A stretch of DNA of 64,000 nt. Source: JAJDXW01 sp965243335 (GTDB lineage: Bacteria > Pseudomonadota > Gammaproteobacteria > HK1). A program made the translations under genes and the position numbers. The DNA lies in assembly GCA_965243335.1 (NCBI GenBank), contig OZ251545.1, positions 3,906,001 to 3,970,000 of the forward strand, in the 5' to 3' direction. Shown here piece by piece: positions 40,661 to 50,587 of this stretch. The notes beneath the pieces were generated by a model. It searched no databases. It was not told the origin of the DNA and saw nothing but the letters and a program-made list of their open reading frames with translations. Every line of letters begins with the position of its first letter. Position 1 is the first letter of the stretch.

Positions 40661-42214
40661 TCAGAACCGCCGGCGCATCGTGATCTCCGCCCGGTTCCGG
40701 CGGTAGTCGAAGACCTCCTCGATGTTCGATTTGCGCCGTTCGTGCACCAGGGACAGCGCCGGCACGAAGCCGAACAGCTCGAGATGGTCGTTCGACACCG
40801 ACAGCCGGGTGATCGAGGTCCGGTCCTCGCGGGCCTCCGGGGTGATCAGGACGTAGCCCGGCGCGTCGTAGCCGGTGAACAGGACGTCGTGGAACAGGGC
40901 GGCGTGGAACCCCGAGACCCCGAGCACCGGCGGCAGGTCGGCGGCCGCGAACCCGCCGATCCGGCGGGTGCGGGAGTGCAGGTCCCGCCGCTCCGCACGG
41001 GCCCGGGTGCGCTGCCAGCCGCCGCGCGCCCCGAGGGTGATCGCCGGGGTCGCCGAGAAGACCAGGTCGAGGTCGAGGCCGGTGCGCGGGCCGTCGCTCG
41101 CGCGGGCGGCCGTCCGATGGCGCCGCTGCGCCCGCTCGATCCCGCCGGCGATCCACCAGCGCTCGCCGACGCGCAGGCCGCCTTCGAGACGCGGGCCGAG
41201 GCTGCGGCTCACCGGCTTGCCGGCGGACCAGCGGCGCTCCGCCTTGGCGAGCAGGCTCGCGCGCCCGCGCGGGAAAAGGAGCTGCGGCCCCGCGTAGGCG
41301 GCGATGGTCATGTCGTCGAAGCGCCGCCCGCCGTACTCGCGCCGGTAGAGGCTGCCGCCGAGGCGCAGCCGGGTCGCCGAGCGCTCGGCGACCCGCAGGT
41401 CCAGCGGATGCCGGTACTCGCCCGACGCCGAGATCACCGCCCCGACGCCCGAGGTCTCGCGGGCCTCCTCGCTGAGCTCGAACTCCAGCGACTCGCCGGT
41501 GAAGAAGTTGCGGAGGCGGGAGGTGAAGGTGTGGGCCGAGGTCCCCGCGTTGACGTTGCTGTCCGGGGCGACCGCCAGCCCGACCTGCCCCGACACCCGC
41601 TTGCGCGCCTGCACGGCGGCGAGAAAGCGCGACACCGCCCCGGCGACCGCCTCCGGCAGCCCGCCCGCCAGGGCGCGCCGGAAGTGGTGCGCCGCCGCGT
41701 CGCAGTCGTCGCCCAGCAGGTGCTCCAGCAGGCTTTCGGGCGGGGCGGTGCAGCGCCCGCGCTCGAACAGGACCCGGGCCAGCTCCAGCCGGGCCCCCGC
41801 GAGCCCGGGGCGCGATTCGAGGATGTGGCGGTAGCTCGCTACCGCCTCGTCGCGGAGCGCCCGGCGGGCTTCGCCGGTCTCCGGGGCGCCGGGCCGGCCC
41901 TCCGGCAGGTTGGCGGCGGCGGAGGCGGCCATGCCGCGGAAGAAATGGGTATCCGTGTGGTCCGGGTAGCGCTCGGCGAGGGGCCGCAGCAGCACGAGGG
42001 CCGCCGCCGGCCGGCCGTCGAAGATCATCGCCCGCGCCCGCTCCACCACGGCCGCCCGCCGCTCGTCCTCGGGAGCGGCGGGGGGAGTAGTGGAGGGTGT
42101 GGCGGGGGGAGTGGCGGGAGCGCCCTGCGCGAGCGCCGGCGCGCACCAGCCCCCCCCCAGGAAGGCCAGGACGACGGCGGCGGCGCGGAGGCGGTGGCCG
42201 ATGATCTTCGTCAA
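40661..42214 (-). CDS. Slam-like outer-membrane translocator (TPR plus DUF560 barrel)
   Basis: About 517 aa if started at TTG 42214, which gives a signal peptide (RLRAAAVVLAFLGGGWCAPA, cleaved near ALAQ). TPR-like repeats follow (AAALVLLRPLAERYPDHTDT, ASYRHILESRPGLAGARLEL). A C-terminal 14-strand-type beta-barrel ends in NRAEITMRRRF with a terminal Phe. Surface lipoprotein assembly modifiers move lipoproteins to the outer leaflet. The adjacent large lipoprotein is the obvious cargo. No Shine-Dalgarno is seen, so the start is uncertain. Confidence 0.78.
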   Translation of the reverse strand: MTKIIGHRLRAAAVVLAFLGGGWCAPALAQGAPATPPATPSTTPPAAPEDERRAAVVERARAMIFDGRPAAALVLLRPLAERYPDHTDTHFFRGMAASAAANLPEGRPGAPETGEARRALRDEAVASYRHILESRPGLAGARLELARVLFERGRCTAPPESLLEHLLGDDCDAAAHHFRRALAGGLPEAVAGAVSRFLAAVQARKRVSGQVGLAVAPDSNVNAGTSAHTFTSRLRNFFTGESLEFELSEEARETSGVGAVISASGEYRHPLDLRVAERSATRLRLGGSLYRREYGGRRFDDMTIAAYAGPQLLFPRGRASLLAKAERRWSAGKPVSRSLGPRLEGGLRVGERWWIAGGIERAQRRHRTAARASDGPRTGLDLDLVFSATPAITLGARGGWQRTRARAERRDLHSRTRRIGGFAAADLPPVLGVSGFHAALFHDVLFTGYDAPGYVLITPEAREDRTSITRLSVSNDHLELFGFVPALSLVHERRKSNIEEVFDYRRNRAEITMRRRF

Positions 42215-42321
42215 TGGGAGGAGGAGGGCGGGACGGCGCCCGGGAGGTCTTCGCGCTCGTGAGAGCGTATCGCGCGGCTTGCGCGCCGCCGACGGCCGGC
42301 GGCGCGCAAGCCCGGGCGTCA

Positions 42322-44772
42322 TCAGTTCTCGGGCGTGCACCCCTTGGTGCACTTGGCCCCGAAGCTGCCGATGAGCGAGCTGTAGTCGCGGCGGTGCGAC
42401 TCCCGGTTGTCGGGTTGCATGTGCCACCAGCCCGCGGCTTCCAGGGCGTTTCCGGGACCGTAGAGATTGCCGCCGTACTTGGAAGGATGGCCCGGATTGT
42501 TCGGCTCGGCGTCCCAGTTCCATGAGTTCACCTGGCCCACTTCGCCTTCGGGGGTGACGATTCGCGGAAGCTCGAGCTGGCCCCCGAAGCTGCCGTCGGC
42601 GGCGATCGCGCCCTCCGCCATCGGGATGCCTCCGGCGGCGGGGAGGAACGGAATCCACTGCCCGTCGTGGCGGAGCTCCTCGAGGCCGGAGATCATGCCG
42701 TTGATCCTGTTGGCGGTGGGGGGAATGCCGGCACCGGTGCAGCTAGCGCCGCCGATGCAGGCGTTGAGCGTGATGTCTCCCCGGATCGGCAATGCCCCGT
42801 CCAGCGTGATGTGGGTGATGCTGTCCCGGTTGTTCAGCCTGCGTGCCATGGTGTGGCCCTGGAACGTGGCCGCGATCGACGTCGAGAGGTCCGTCGTCCT
42901 CATGTCGTCCTCGTCCGCGAAGGCGTCGTAGCCGAAAGCGAACGCCTGCACGCGGGTGAAGGACGGCAAGGCTTTCACGTTGTCGAAGAACATGAACAGG
43001 CCGTGGGCCGCGTATTCGAGGTAGCGGTGCGTGTCGTCGCTGGCGTCGTTCGCGTCCGCGCCCGTGTCGAGGCCGCCGTAGTTCGACAGCCAGAGCTCGT
43101 AGGTTCCGAGCTCCCTCGGCCGTCTGCCGTAGGTGGAGGCGTCCGGCGCCTGCCCCCACGGAAGGCGCTGTTCGAGCTGGGTTTCGGTCAGCGGAACCTT
43201 CACCTTCCAGTAATACGCCGGCTCGCCGTGGGGCGACTGCGACGGCGCGCCGAAGGCGATCGCCAGGTCGTCGTGGTTCCAGTCGCCGCAGAGGGAGAGA
43301 TCCTGTTGCCAGCAGTCGGGCCTGTCCGTCGCCCAGCCCTGGAGCATGGTCGCCTGCTCGGCCGTCAACGAGCCGCTCGCCGCATCCAATCCCAGATCCG
43401 CGGCATGGGCGTCGGTCATGGTGTCGCCCGCGCTGGCGGCCGCGTCGCCCACCTTGCCGTCCGGCCCGGTGCGCCACCACTCGTCCTTGTTGGCGCCGAG
43501 GTCGAAGCGCCGCTGGCCGTCGTAGTAGAGCACCCCGGTACCGCCCAACTTGAGCGTCGCGCCGTCGGCGGAGAGCTGGAGGGAGCTCTTCACCACGCCG
43601 TCGGTGTTGCCATACGCGTCCGGCGTGCCGTCGTCGCCCTGGATCTTGATGGGATGCCTTCCCGCCGCCCGCAGGGCCACCGCCCGCAGGGGCAGCTCGT
43701 CGGTCGCGGCGAGGCCGCCCCCTTCGCCGACCCTCTTGCCCTCGGCGAAGGCGACGGCGGCGGTCCGGATGGCGAGCGGCGTTTCCGCGTCGCGCGCCGT
43801 GCGCGTGATCTCCGCCTCGCCCCTGGGCACGAACCTCGGCGCTCCCGGCTCGAGCGCCTGGGTCAGGGGCACGCGCGGATCGAACGTGTCGGCTCTGGCC
43901 TGTTGCGCCGCCGCCTCGGCCTCGGCTTCGGCCCTCGCCTGCGCTTCGGCATCTGCCCTCGCCTCGGCCTCGGCCTTCGCTTCGGCTTCGGCCTTCGCCT
44001 GCGCTTCGGCATCTGCCCTCGCCTCGGCCTCTACCTTGGTCGCGGCCTCGGCCGCCGCCGCCCTCTCGGCCTCGGCGCTCCGGGCCGCCTCGGCCTCGGC
44101 CAGCTCCTCCCTCAGCAGCGGCACCAAGGTGAGCTGGGCGGTGGAGATCATGGCCCGGGCCCGAGCCAGAAGGTCGGCCAGCGCCGGGGGCGGATCGGCC
44201 TCCTCTGCCTCCGTCAGCTTGGCCAGGGCGTTGGTCAGCGCGTTCTGCGCCTGGTCCAGCGACGTGTGCATGTCCGCGAAGACGAGCTGGCCGGACACCA
44301 TGGCGCCGGACGCCGCCAGCGCCTCGAGGGTCAGCTCCAACGCACGATCGACCGCTCCCAGAGCTTCGTCCGCCGCCGCCTTCGCAGCGGCGTCGGGGTC
44401 GTCGACCGGCGGGTCCGCCAGATCCATTCGGAGCTGCTCTCGGAGCTGCTCCAAGTTCTGCTGGGCTTCTCTCACCACCTCGCCGGCCTCCGTTCGCTGT
44501 TCGGGAGTGGTGGCCCTGGCGAGCGCGGCCTGGGCGTCCGCGAGTGACGTGCGGAGCTCCGCCAACCGGGCTACCGCCGCGTCCGCCCTCGCCTTTTCGG
44601 CCTCGGCCGCCGCCTGGGCCGCTCTGAGGTCACTCCTCGAGACACCGGTGCTGGAGCTGGAGCAGGCGGAGAGCGCCAGGATCGATCCAAGCGCCAACGC
44701 CCCTATCCCGACCGGGGACTTCATGAAGCGGAGATGGAGGAACGCTCCCCCTGCTTGGTCGATGGGATTCAT
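42322..44772 (-). CDS. Large surface lipoprotein with coiled-coil stalk, probable Slam substrate
   Basis: 816 aa from the ATG at 44772 (GGAGG 8 bases upstream). A second ATG at 44724 (MKSPVGIGALALGSILALSA) gives a more typical lipoprotein signal. The lipobox is LSAC followed by SSSS. Residues about 45-320 are Ala/Glu-rich coiled coil, ending in a hexapeptide-like EARADAEAQAKAEAEAKAEA stretch. The C-terminal 450 residues are beta-rich, with Trp/Tyr motifs (WWRTGPDG, YELWLSNYGG) and a final CTKGCTPEN. The overall plan, stalk plus barrel-like head, resembles Slam-exported TbpB/HpuA-type lipoproteins. Confidence 0.75.
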   Translation of the reverse strand: MNPIDQAGGAFLHLRFMKSPVGIGALALGSILALSACSSSSTGVSRSDLRAAQAAAEAEKARADAAVARLAELRTSLADAQAALARATTPEQRTEAGEVVREAQQNLEQLREQLRMDLADPPVDDPDAAAKAAADEALGAVDRALELTLEALAASGAMVSGQLVFADMHTSLDQAQNALTNALAKLTEAEEADPPPALADLLARARAMISTAQLTLVPLLREELAEAEAARSAEAERAAAAEAATKVEAEARADAEAQAKAEAEAKAEAEARADAEAQARAEAEAEAAAQQARADTFDPRVPLTQALEPGAPRFVPRGEAEITRTARDAETPLAIRTAAVAFAEGKRVGEGGGLAATDELPLRAVALRAAGRHPIKIQGDDGTPDAYGNTDGVVKSSLQLSADGATLKLGGTGVLYYDGQRRFDLGANKDEWWRTGPDGKVGDAAASAGDTMTDAHAADLGLDAASGSLTAEQATMLQGWATDRPDCWQQDLSLCGDWNHDDLAIAFGAPSQSPHGEPAYYWKVKVPLTETQLEQRLPWGQAPDASTYGRRPRELGTYELWLSNYGGLDTGADANDASDDTHRYLEYAAHGLFMFFDNVKALPSFTRVQAFAFGYDAFADEDDMRTTDLSTSIAATFQGHTMARRLNNRDSITHITLDGALPIRGDITLNACIGGASCTGAGIPPTANRINGMISGLEELRHDGQWIPFLPAAGGIPMAEGAIAADGSFGGQLELPRIVTPEGEVGQVNSWNWDAEPNNPGHPSKYGGNLYGPGNALEAAGWWHMQPDNRESHRRDYSSLIGSFGAKCTKGCTPEN

Positions 44773-45209
44773 GTCATGAGCCTCCATGAGGTCCGTTTGG
44801 TGCTGATCGAGCCTTGGCAATGCAATGGCCCGCTGGTCCCGAAGACGCTTGCGGACGCCGGGCATGGTTCAACGCCGCAAGGGTATCCCTTACGACTGCC
44901 CACATCAACCCCTCCTATCACCCTAACCTTCAAGGCCATTCCTTGCCCGTCCTTGCCCGCCGCCACGGAATCGGAACCGGTGGACTTATCCCGATCCGGT
45001 GGACGGTCGACGGCTTTCGCCGGTGTGGCGGCGGGCGGGAGCCGGCAAGGGCGGATTGTGCTCGATCCCGGGGTCCGGGGGTCTTGCCCCGAGGGTGGTT
45101 CGGGCCCCGTCCCGCGTGCTCGCGACGCGCTCGAAGCCGTTGGGGCTGATACAGCCCAGGGCGAAGTGGCGCCGGTGGGGATTATCCGAGCGGCAGGGGC
45201 GGAGCAATC

Positions 45210-45233
45210 GGGGGGGGGGGGGGGGGGGGGGGG
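45210..45233. repeat. 24-base poly-G tract (possible phase-variation site)
   Basis: An uninterrupted run of about 24 G, 438 bases upstream of the lipoprotein start and 220 bases past the autotransporter stop. Length was read directly. It is not inside a supported gene. The rest of 44773-45452 shows no coding potential. Confidence 0.9.
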
Positions 45234-45396
45234 ACTGCGCCCTTTTCGGCGGGTGCGGCGAGCAAGGGATGGCTCTCTCGTCCCGCGAGACGTGGTCGCT
45301 TGCACGGAGCGGAGGAAGCGGAGCCGGACGAGCGCCGGGCCTCGGAGGAGGGCGGCGGCGGGATTGGGTTCGGGTCGGGGTCATCGGACGGAAGCC

Positions 45397-45434
45397 GGCG
45401 GAGGCTTCGGAGCGGGAACTCCGAAGCCTCCGCC
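45397..45434 (-). terminator. Hairpin terminator of the autotransporter gene
   Basis: A perfect 16-bp stem (GGCGGAGGCTTCGGAG at 45397-45412 and its inverse at 45419-45434) with a 6-base loop, 19 bases after the stop codon. No T tract follows. Confidence 0.65.
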
Positions 45435-45452
45435 ACCGGGCGGTATGGCGGA

Positions 45453-48400
45453 TCAGAACTGCATGGAGAAGCTCAGCCCGCCGCCGACGTCGCGGTTGTC
45501 GCTGCCGCTCGCGGTATAGCCCACGGAGCCCTGGAGCGAGTAGCGGCCTTCACCCCAGACCCGCGCGCCGCCCACCGCAAGGCGGAACGCGGTCCTCTCC
45601 GCCTCCGCCTTCAGTGCCGTCACCCGCGAGCCCATCTCCCCCGACACCTGCGCCTCCGTCTCGTTGCTGAACTCCTGCTCCAGGTCCAGCGAGCCGAACA
45701 CGCGGCTTCCCTGCATGTCGTCGCCCTGCGTCTTCTCCACGCCGACGCCCACACGGCCCTTCATGCTCCGCGCATCCTTCACGGACACCCGCGCGCGGCC
45801 AAGGGCCCCGAGTTCGTCGAAGTCGTCCAGGTCCACCGTCGACCAGGTGAAGCCCGCACGAGGGGTCACGGACACCCCGTCCCGGAGCGCCATGCGCCTT
45901 CCGACCTCCATGCCCAGGGCGAAGCCGCTGCCGTTCACGCCCTCCGCCAGCCTGCCGGTCTCGGCGTCCGCCGAGTCGACGTCGACGTCGTACCGGGTCA
46001 CCGCCGCCTGGGCGTCCACGTGCAAGGTGTCGGTGAACATCCTCGTCGCGTTCACCCCCAGCCCGGTGGCCATCAGATCGACCTCGCCCACCTGCGCCAT
46101 CTCCGCCGAACCCCGCAGGCCGTGGACCGACACGCCGAAGCGCCCGGCATCGCCCACCGCGAAGTCCAGACCCGCTCGCAGCCCCCGGCGGCGATGGTCG
46201 TAGGTGACGTCGCTGCGCGTCGAGGTGTCCGCCTGCCACTTGCCGCCGGCGACCTCGACCCGCGCCCAGCCGCCTCTGCCGTCGTGCGCGGCCGACATCC
46301 GCTCCTCGTAGGTCGGAAGGCCGTTCATCGACAGCAGCATCGACGGCAGCGCCTCGTACAGGCGGCACCGCTGGTCCGTGACTTCGTTGCACTTGAACCC
46401 AACCACCGGCTTCGGCGCCGGCTCCTCCTCCTCCATCGGCGGCGCGGCGCACATGCCGTCATCGCCGCGGACCTGACCCGCAGGACACGCGTCCGGCTGC
46501 TGCGGCGCGGGGCACATCCCGTCAGCGCCACGCTCCTGGCCATCGGGACACGCGTCCGGCTGCTGCGGCGCGGGGCACATCCCGTCAGCGCCACGCTCCT
46601 GGCCATCGGGACACGCGTCCGGCTGCTGCGGCGCGGGGCACATCCCGTCAGCGCCACGCTCCTGGCCATCGGGACACGCGTCCGGCTGCTGCGGCGCGGG
46701 GCACATCCCGTCAGCGCCACGCTCCTGGCCATCGGGACACGCGTCCGGCTGCTGCGGCACGACGCACATGCCGTCAGCGTCGCGCTCCTCGCCCGGCGGA
46801 CAATCGAACTCGTCAGGATTCAAGGCAAGCATTCCATCCTGGCCTAGCAGACTTCCGCCGCCTTCTACCTCAACCATTCCACCGGAACCGTCTCCGTACG
46901 GCACCTCCGGCTCCACGGATGAGGCATTTTCATCGGTGGTGGCGAGAGATCCAATGGAGCCCTTCACCCTGTCCAGCAGCGATTGGATGTCCGCGCTCGA
47001 GGGCCGCCCACGGACTTCGCCTTCATACTGGCTGACGGCGACCTCCAGGGTCACCTTGGTTGCCGTCTCCCCGTCGGTCCGGATGGCGCGATCGGCGCCG
47101 TTCGCATGCACGATCCCGGTATCGCTGACCCGCACACTGCCGCCGCCCTGCATGTGCACCGCCGCAGCTCCGTCCTCGGCGCCCTTCACCTCGCCTTCGA
47201 TGAAGACGTGCGCCACCCCCGGATCGTTCACCAGAACGGCGTTGCCCGAAGAGCCGGCGAGCACCTTGCCGGTCCGACCGACGTGCAGCATCCCGCCGCC
47301 CACGAGATGCACGGCCGCGTCCGTCCCGCCCGTCACCGTGCCGTTGTTCACCGCGACGTAGTGCTGGCGCAGACCGGTCACGTCCGCATTCTCGTCCAGA
47401 TTCAGGAGATCAGCCCAGGCGGAGTTCAGGTCGCCCACACCCGCGTTGGCGACGTAGATGCCGGCCATGGCGCCGGTGATGGTCGCCTCGGTGCCTTCGG
47501 TCGTCGTGCCATCCTCCGCAGTGGTGGGAGCGACGCCCACGGTGACGTTGATGGCGCCGTTGTTGTCGTTCGGCGTCGCGTAGTAGGCGCGGATGCCGTC
47601 GCCGCGGGAGTCGATGGAGCCGCCGTCCATGGTGACCTTGATGTTCCCGACGTTGTAGCGGTTGAGGAACGCCTTCACCGCCGTCTTGTAGTCGTCGGAG
47701 AAGCCCGCCGCCTCGTCGTCGAGCGCGGTGTCCACGGCGGCTTCGTCACCCGTCGCCATCGCCGCCAGCACCGCCTTCTCCTTGTCCGAGAGTCCCCGCG
47801 ACATGAGGTCCGCCAGAGCAGCCCGGTTGACGATGTTGTCAACCGCCAGGTAGCCCGCGACCTCCTCCACGGTGTACTCGCCGGCGGCATTGCTGGTGTC
47901 GATGGCGGCGATGGCGGCGAGGGCCGTTTCGAGCGCGCTCCCGCTCTCGACCATGATGTCACCGTTCTCGATCGCTGCCTTGGCCTGAAGCACGAGGGCG
48001 TCCGACCGCGCCTTGAGGGCGACCTGGTCGGCGTCGGAGGGGTCGGCAGGGTCGGCGGTATTGAACAGCGCCTGCCGGGCCGTGTCGTCCGCAATCGCCG
48101 CATCGGCGCGGCCGCGGTCGCCCTGCGCCACCTGCTCCACCACGTCGCGCCAGGTCATGACCTGGGCCTCGATGCCCGCCGGCGCGCCGTAGCGGATGCT
48201 CCCCTCGACCTGCCCGGCCTGCACCTCCCGGTCGAGGTCGAACGCGGAGGCGACGGTCGCCGCCACGAAGCGGTCGTTGTCGTTCTCGGCGATGGGGGCG
48301 GCCGTCGTCCCGTGCGAGAAGGTTCCGGTCCAGATGACGTCGATCACTTCCGCGGAGGCCCCCTCCGCCCGAGTGTCGAACTCTTCACCGTCGGCGCCGG

Positions 48401-50138
48401 TAACGACGGAGTGGGGCACCGCGAAGGCGTGGACGCCCTTCCGGCCATGGATCGTCCCGCCCTGGGTGACCTTGATCTGGCTGCCGTCGTTGTCAACGTC
48501 GGCGTTGCCCTCCCAGAGGCGGGCGAAGATCCCGGAGCTGTACTTCGAGATGAGCATCGTGTCTTCGCCGCCCGAGACCTCGACGATGACGTCGCCCGTC
48601 CCCCGGTTCATGGCGAAGACGGCGGCCCCCCGGTTCCTGTGCGCGGCGGCGGCGGTGGGGACGGCGGTGGTGTTGGCGGTGACGGGGTCGTCCTTGGCGT
48701 TCGACCGGACCGTACCGCCCGTCACCATGACGGTCACGTCGTCCGTGCTCGTCGCCGTCGTCGCGCCAGCGGGGGTCGCCTCGTTCTCGACGAAGATGGC
48801 GTTCCATGCCGTGGCGACGACCGTGCCGCCGGTATTGGTGATGGAGGTCGCGCCACTGCCCCGCCTCGACACGTAAAGGCCGTGGTCCCCCGCGGTGATG
48901 TCGGCGCCGTTGGAGATCGTGACCGCGCCCATATACGCGGTGTTGTCCCGCACACGGATACCGCGCCTCCCGGTGAGCGAGCCGCCGGTGGTCGTGACGG
49001 ACATGGCGCCGCTGTTCGCTGTGTTGCCGTCGGCGGCCCTCTCGATGAATATGGCATCGGAGTTGGGCGCCGTGGCCGGCGTCGCCACGACTTCGCCGCC
49101 GGTCATGCTGACCGTGATAGCGCCCGTGCCTCCGGTCTGGTAGAGCTGGACGGCGTGGTTGTTGGCCGACGTGATGTCACCGCCGATTTCGATCGTGGTG
49201 ACGCCCCCGTCTGCGGCTGCGCCTGAGGCCCCGTGCTCCACGAAGATGCCTTGCTGCCCCGAGGAAATAGCGCCCTCAAGGTGCCGGACCGTGAAGGCGC
49301 CGTAGCCGTGGTAGTGCGCCGAGATGCCCCGTCTGTTGGCGGTCTCCGCCGTGATGTCGCCACGGTTGGTGACTCTGAAGTCGCCGTTCGAGGTGGATGT
49401 ACCGGGGCGCTCGTACGACGCCCAGATGCCATTGTCGGTGTTCGAAGTGATATCGCCGGTGTTTTCGACGATCGAGTCCTGCGTGGTGGCGGCGTTCACA
49501 TCCCGGCGGAAATAGATGCCTACAGCATTGGAGTAGATCGTCGCCGCGGTCTTCAAGGTCGACCCTCCGGCGGTGATGGCGCTGGACGGGTCCAGCTCCA
49601 TGGTGACGCCGCGGCCACCTTTCCAGGTTATCACTTCGCTCGAGTCTATCGAGCCGATGTTCACGTCGCCTTGGATGGTTATCGTCGACGCCCCGGTACC
49701 GGTCTGGCCACGATAGATGTTGAAGCCGTTACCGGTCCCCCCGGAGTTCACTGTGGACACGCCGCCCACATTGATCGTGGCGTCGCCGCCGGTGGCATAC
49801 ACATAGACTTGGTTCGCCGTGATCGTAACCGTTCCGGCAGTGCCCGTGCTGCCCACGTTGACCGTGGCCGCGCCACTGCCCGCATGGTTGTAGCGCGCGC
49901 CGTTAGCAAGGGTAGTCCCCCCCTCACAGTTGACGGAACCGCCGGTCAGGGTGCCGCAGGCATCAACCTGCTGCGCCCTCGCCTCGCCCGGCAGGAGGAG
50001 GAGCGCGGCGAGGAAGGCGACGGCCGCGGCCGCCATCCCCCTCGGCGACGCCCCGGACTCGCGAGCCGCGGGGCCCTCCCCCGAGCGCTCGCGCCAGATG
50101 CGGCTGCTGGAGCCGTTCCCAACTGCAAAAACTTTCAT
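45453..50138 (-). CDS. Type Va autotransporter with Cys-rich tandem repeats
   Basis: 1561 aa from the ATG at 50138 (AGAGGAAGCAGCA before it). Long signal peptide: a basic N-region of about 35 residues, then GMAAAAVAFLAALLLLPGEA. The passenger (about 55-1110) consists of Gly/Thr/Asn-rich beta-helix repeats (GGVSTVNSGGTGNGFNIYRG, DITAGDHGLYVSRRG). A helical island lies near 700-830. Residues about 1113-1233 are 21-residue Cys-containing repeats (PDACPDGQERGADGMCPAPQ). The last 310 residues form an autotransporter barrel (RVEVAGGKWQAD to GGGLSFSMQF, terminal Phe). Expected at the cell surface, perhaps as an adhesin. Confidence 0.9.
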   Translation of the reverse strand: MKVFAVGNGSSSRIWRERSGEGPAARESGASPRGMAAAAVAFLAALLLLPGEARAQQVDACGTLTGGSVNCEGGTTLANGARYNHAGSGAATVNVGSTGTAGTVTITANQVYVYATGGDATINVGGVSTVNSGGTGNGFNIYRGQTGTGASTITIQGDVNIGSIDSSEVITWKGGRGVTMELDPSSAITAGGSTLKTAATIYSNAVGIYFRRDVNAATTQDSIVENTGDITSNTDNGIWASYERPGTSTSNGDFRVTNRGDITAETANRRGISAHYHGYGAFTVRHLEGAISSGQQGIFVEHGASGAAADGGVTTIEIGGDITSANNHAVQLYQTGGTGAITVSMTGGEVVATPATAPNSDAIFIERAADGNTANSGAMSVTTTGGSLTGRRGIRVRDNTAYMGAVTISNGADITAGDHGLYVSRRGSGATSITNTGGTVVATAWNAIFVENEATPAGATTATSTDDVTVMVTGGTVRSNAKDDPVTANTTAVPTAAAAHRNRGAAVFAMNRGTGDVIVEVSGGEDTMLISKYSSGIFARLWEGNADVDNDGSQIKVTQGGTIHGRKGVHAFAVPHSVVTGADGEEFDTRAEGASAEVIDVIWTGTFSHGTTAAPIAENDNDRFVAATVASAFDLDREVQAGQVEGSIRYGAPAGIEAQVMTWRDVVEQVAQGDRGRADAAIADDTARQALFNTADPADPSDADQVALKARSDALVLQAKAAIENGDIMVESGSALETALAAIAAIDTSNAAGEYTVEEVAGYLAVDNIVNRAALADLMSRGLSDKEKAVLAAMATGDEAAVDTALDDEAAGFSDDYKTAVKAFLNRYNVGNIKVTMDGGSIDSRGDGIRAYYATPNDNNGAINVTVGVAPTTAEDGTTTEGTEATITGAMAGIYVANAGVGDLNSAWADLLNLDENADVTGLRQHYVAVNNGTVTGGTDAAVHLVGGGMLHVGRTGKVLAGSSGNAVLVNDPGVAHVFIEGEVKGAEDGAAAVHMQGGGSVRVSDTGIVHANGADRAIRTDGETATKVTLEVAVSQYEGEVRGRPSSADIQSLLDRVKGSIGSLATTDENASSVEPEVPYGDGSGGMVEVEGGGSLLGQDGMLALNPDEFDCPPGEERDADGMCVVPQQPDACPDGQERGADGMCPAPQQPDACPDGQERGADGMCPAPQQPDACPDGQERGADGMCPAPQQPDACPDGQERGADGMCPAPQQPDACPAGQVRGDDGMCAAPPMEEEEPAPKPVVGFKCNEVTDQRCRLYEALPSMLLSMNGLPTYEERMSAAHDGRGGWARVEVAGGKWQADTSTRSDVTYDHRRRGLRAGLDFAVGDAGRFGVSVHGLRGSAEMAQVGEVDLMATGLGVNATRMFTDTLHVDAQAAVTRYDVDVDSADAETGRLAEGVNGSGFALGMEVGRRMALRDGVSVTPRAGFTWSTVDLDDFDELGALGRARVSVKDARSMKGRVGVGVEKTQGDDMQGSRVFGSLDLEQEFSNETEAQVSGEMGSRVTALKAEAERTAFRLAVGGARVWGEGRYSLQGSVGYTASGSDNRDVGGGLSFSMQF
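46441..46800. repeat. 63-bp in-frame tandem repeat inside the autotransporter gene
   Basis: Four identical 63-bp units occupy 46501-46752, flanked by one diverged unit on each side. Each unit encodes 21 residues with two Cys. Identity at the DNA level implies recent expansion and likely copy-number variation between strains. Confidence 0.92.
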
Positions 50139-50453
50139 TGCTGCTTCCTCTGTTGAGACCGCCCCCTGAGCCGCCTGCGCGGGGTTGGGGCATTCGGCTG
50201 GCCGCCCCGTCGCGGCCAGCTCCAAACGGGCGGAAGTATACCTTCCGAAATTCGATATGCAACCCCCTGATCCCCCCTGATCCCGCGCACGCCGACGCGG
50301 GGCGGAGAGGCCCGGGAGGCCCCCCGCCGCCCCCCGCCCCCCCCGCTCCGGGAGGCCGGTGCGCGGGGAGACCTTCGCCGGGACCGGGCGCGCCCCCCGC
50401 GAACGCTCGCGGGCGCGGGGGCGGCGCGCCCGGGCGCACCCTTATATATGGGA

Positions 50454-50470
50454 CATACGGAATCCGTATG
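50454..50470. promoter_or_regulatory. Palindrome CATACGG-AAT-CCGTATG beside an AT-rich box
   Basis: A perfect 7-bp inverted repeat with 3-base spacer, next to CTTATATATGGG (50450). It looks like an operator and -10 element in the gene-free 50139-50587 between the autotransporter start and the 3' end of the first array gene. 316 bases from the autotransporter ATG, so the controlled gene is unclear. Confidence 0.45.
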
Positions 50471-50587
50471 GGATCGATGGGCGCGGGGGCCCCCCGTCGG
50501 CGGGGGCGGGGATGGAGCGCCGGGAGCTGGGGGCCGGAGCGCCGGTGGCGCCGGGAGCGTTGCGCTCGAACACCGCCCCGCCGGCAC

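Noticed and set aside
46441..46800. Regular 63-bp repeats as a possible CRISPR array
   Set aside because: Units are contiguous, in frame with a real protein and have no unique spacers.
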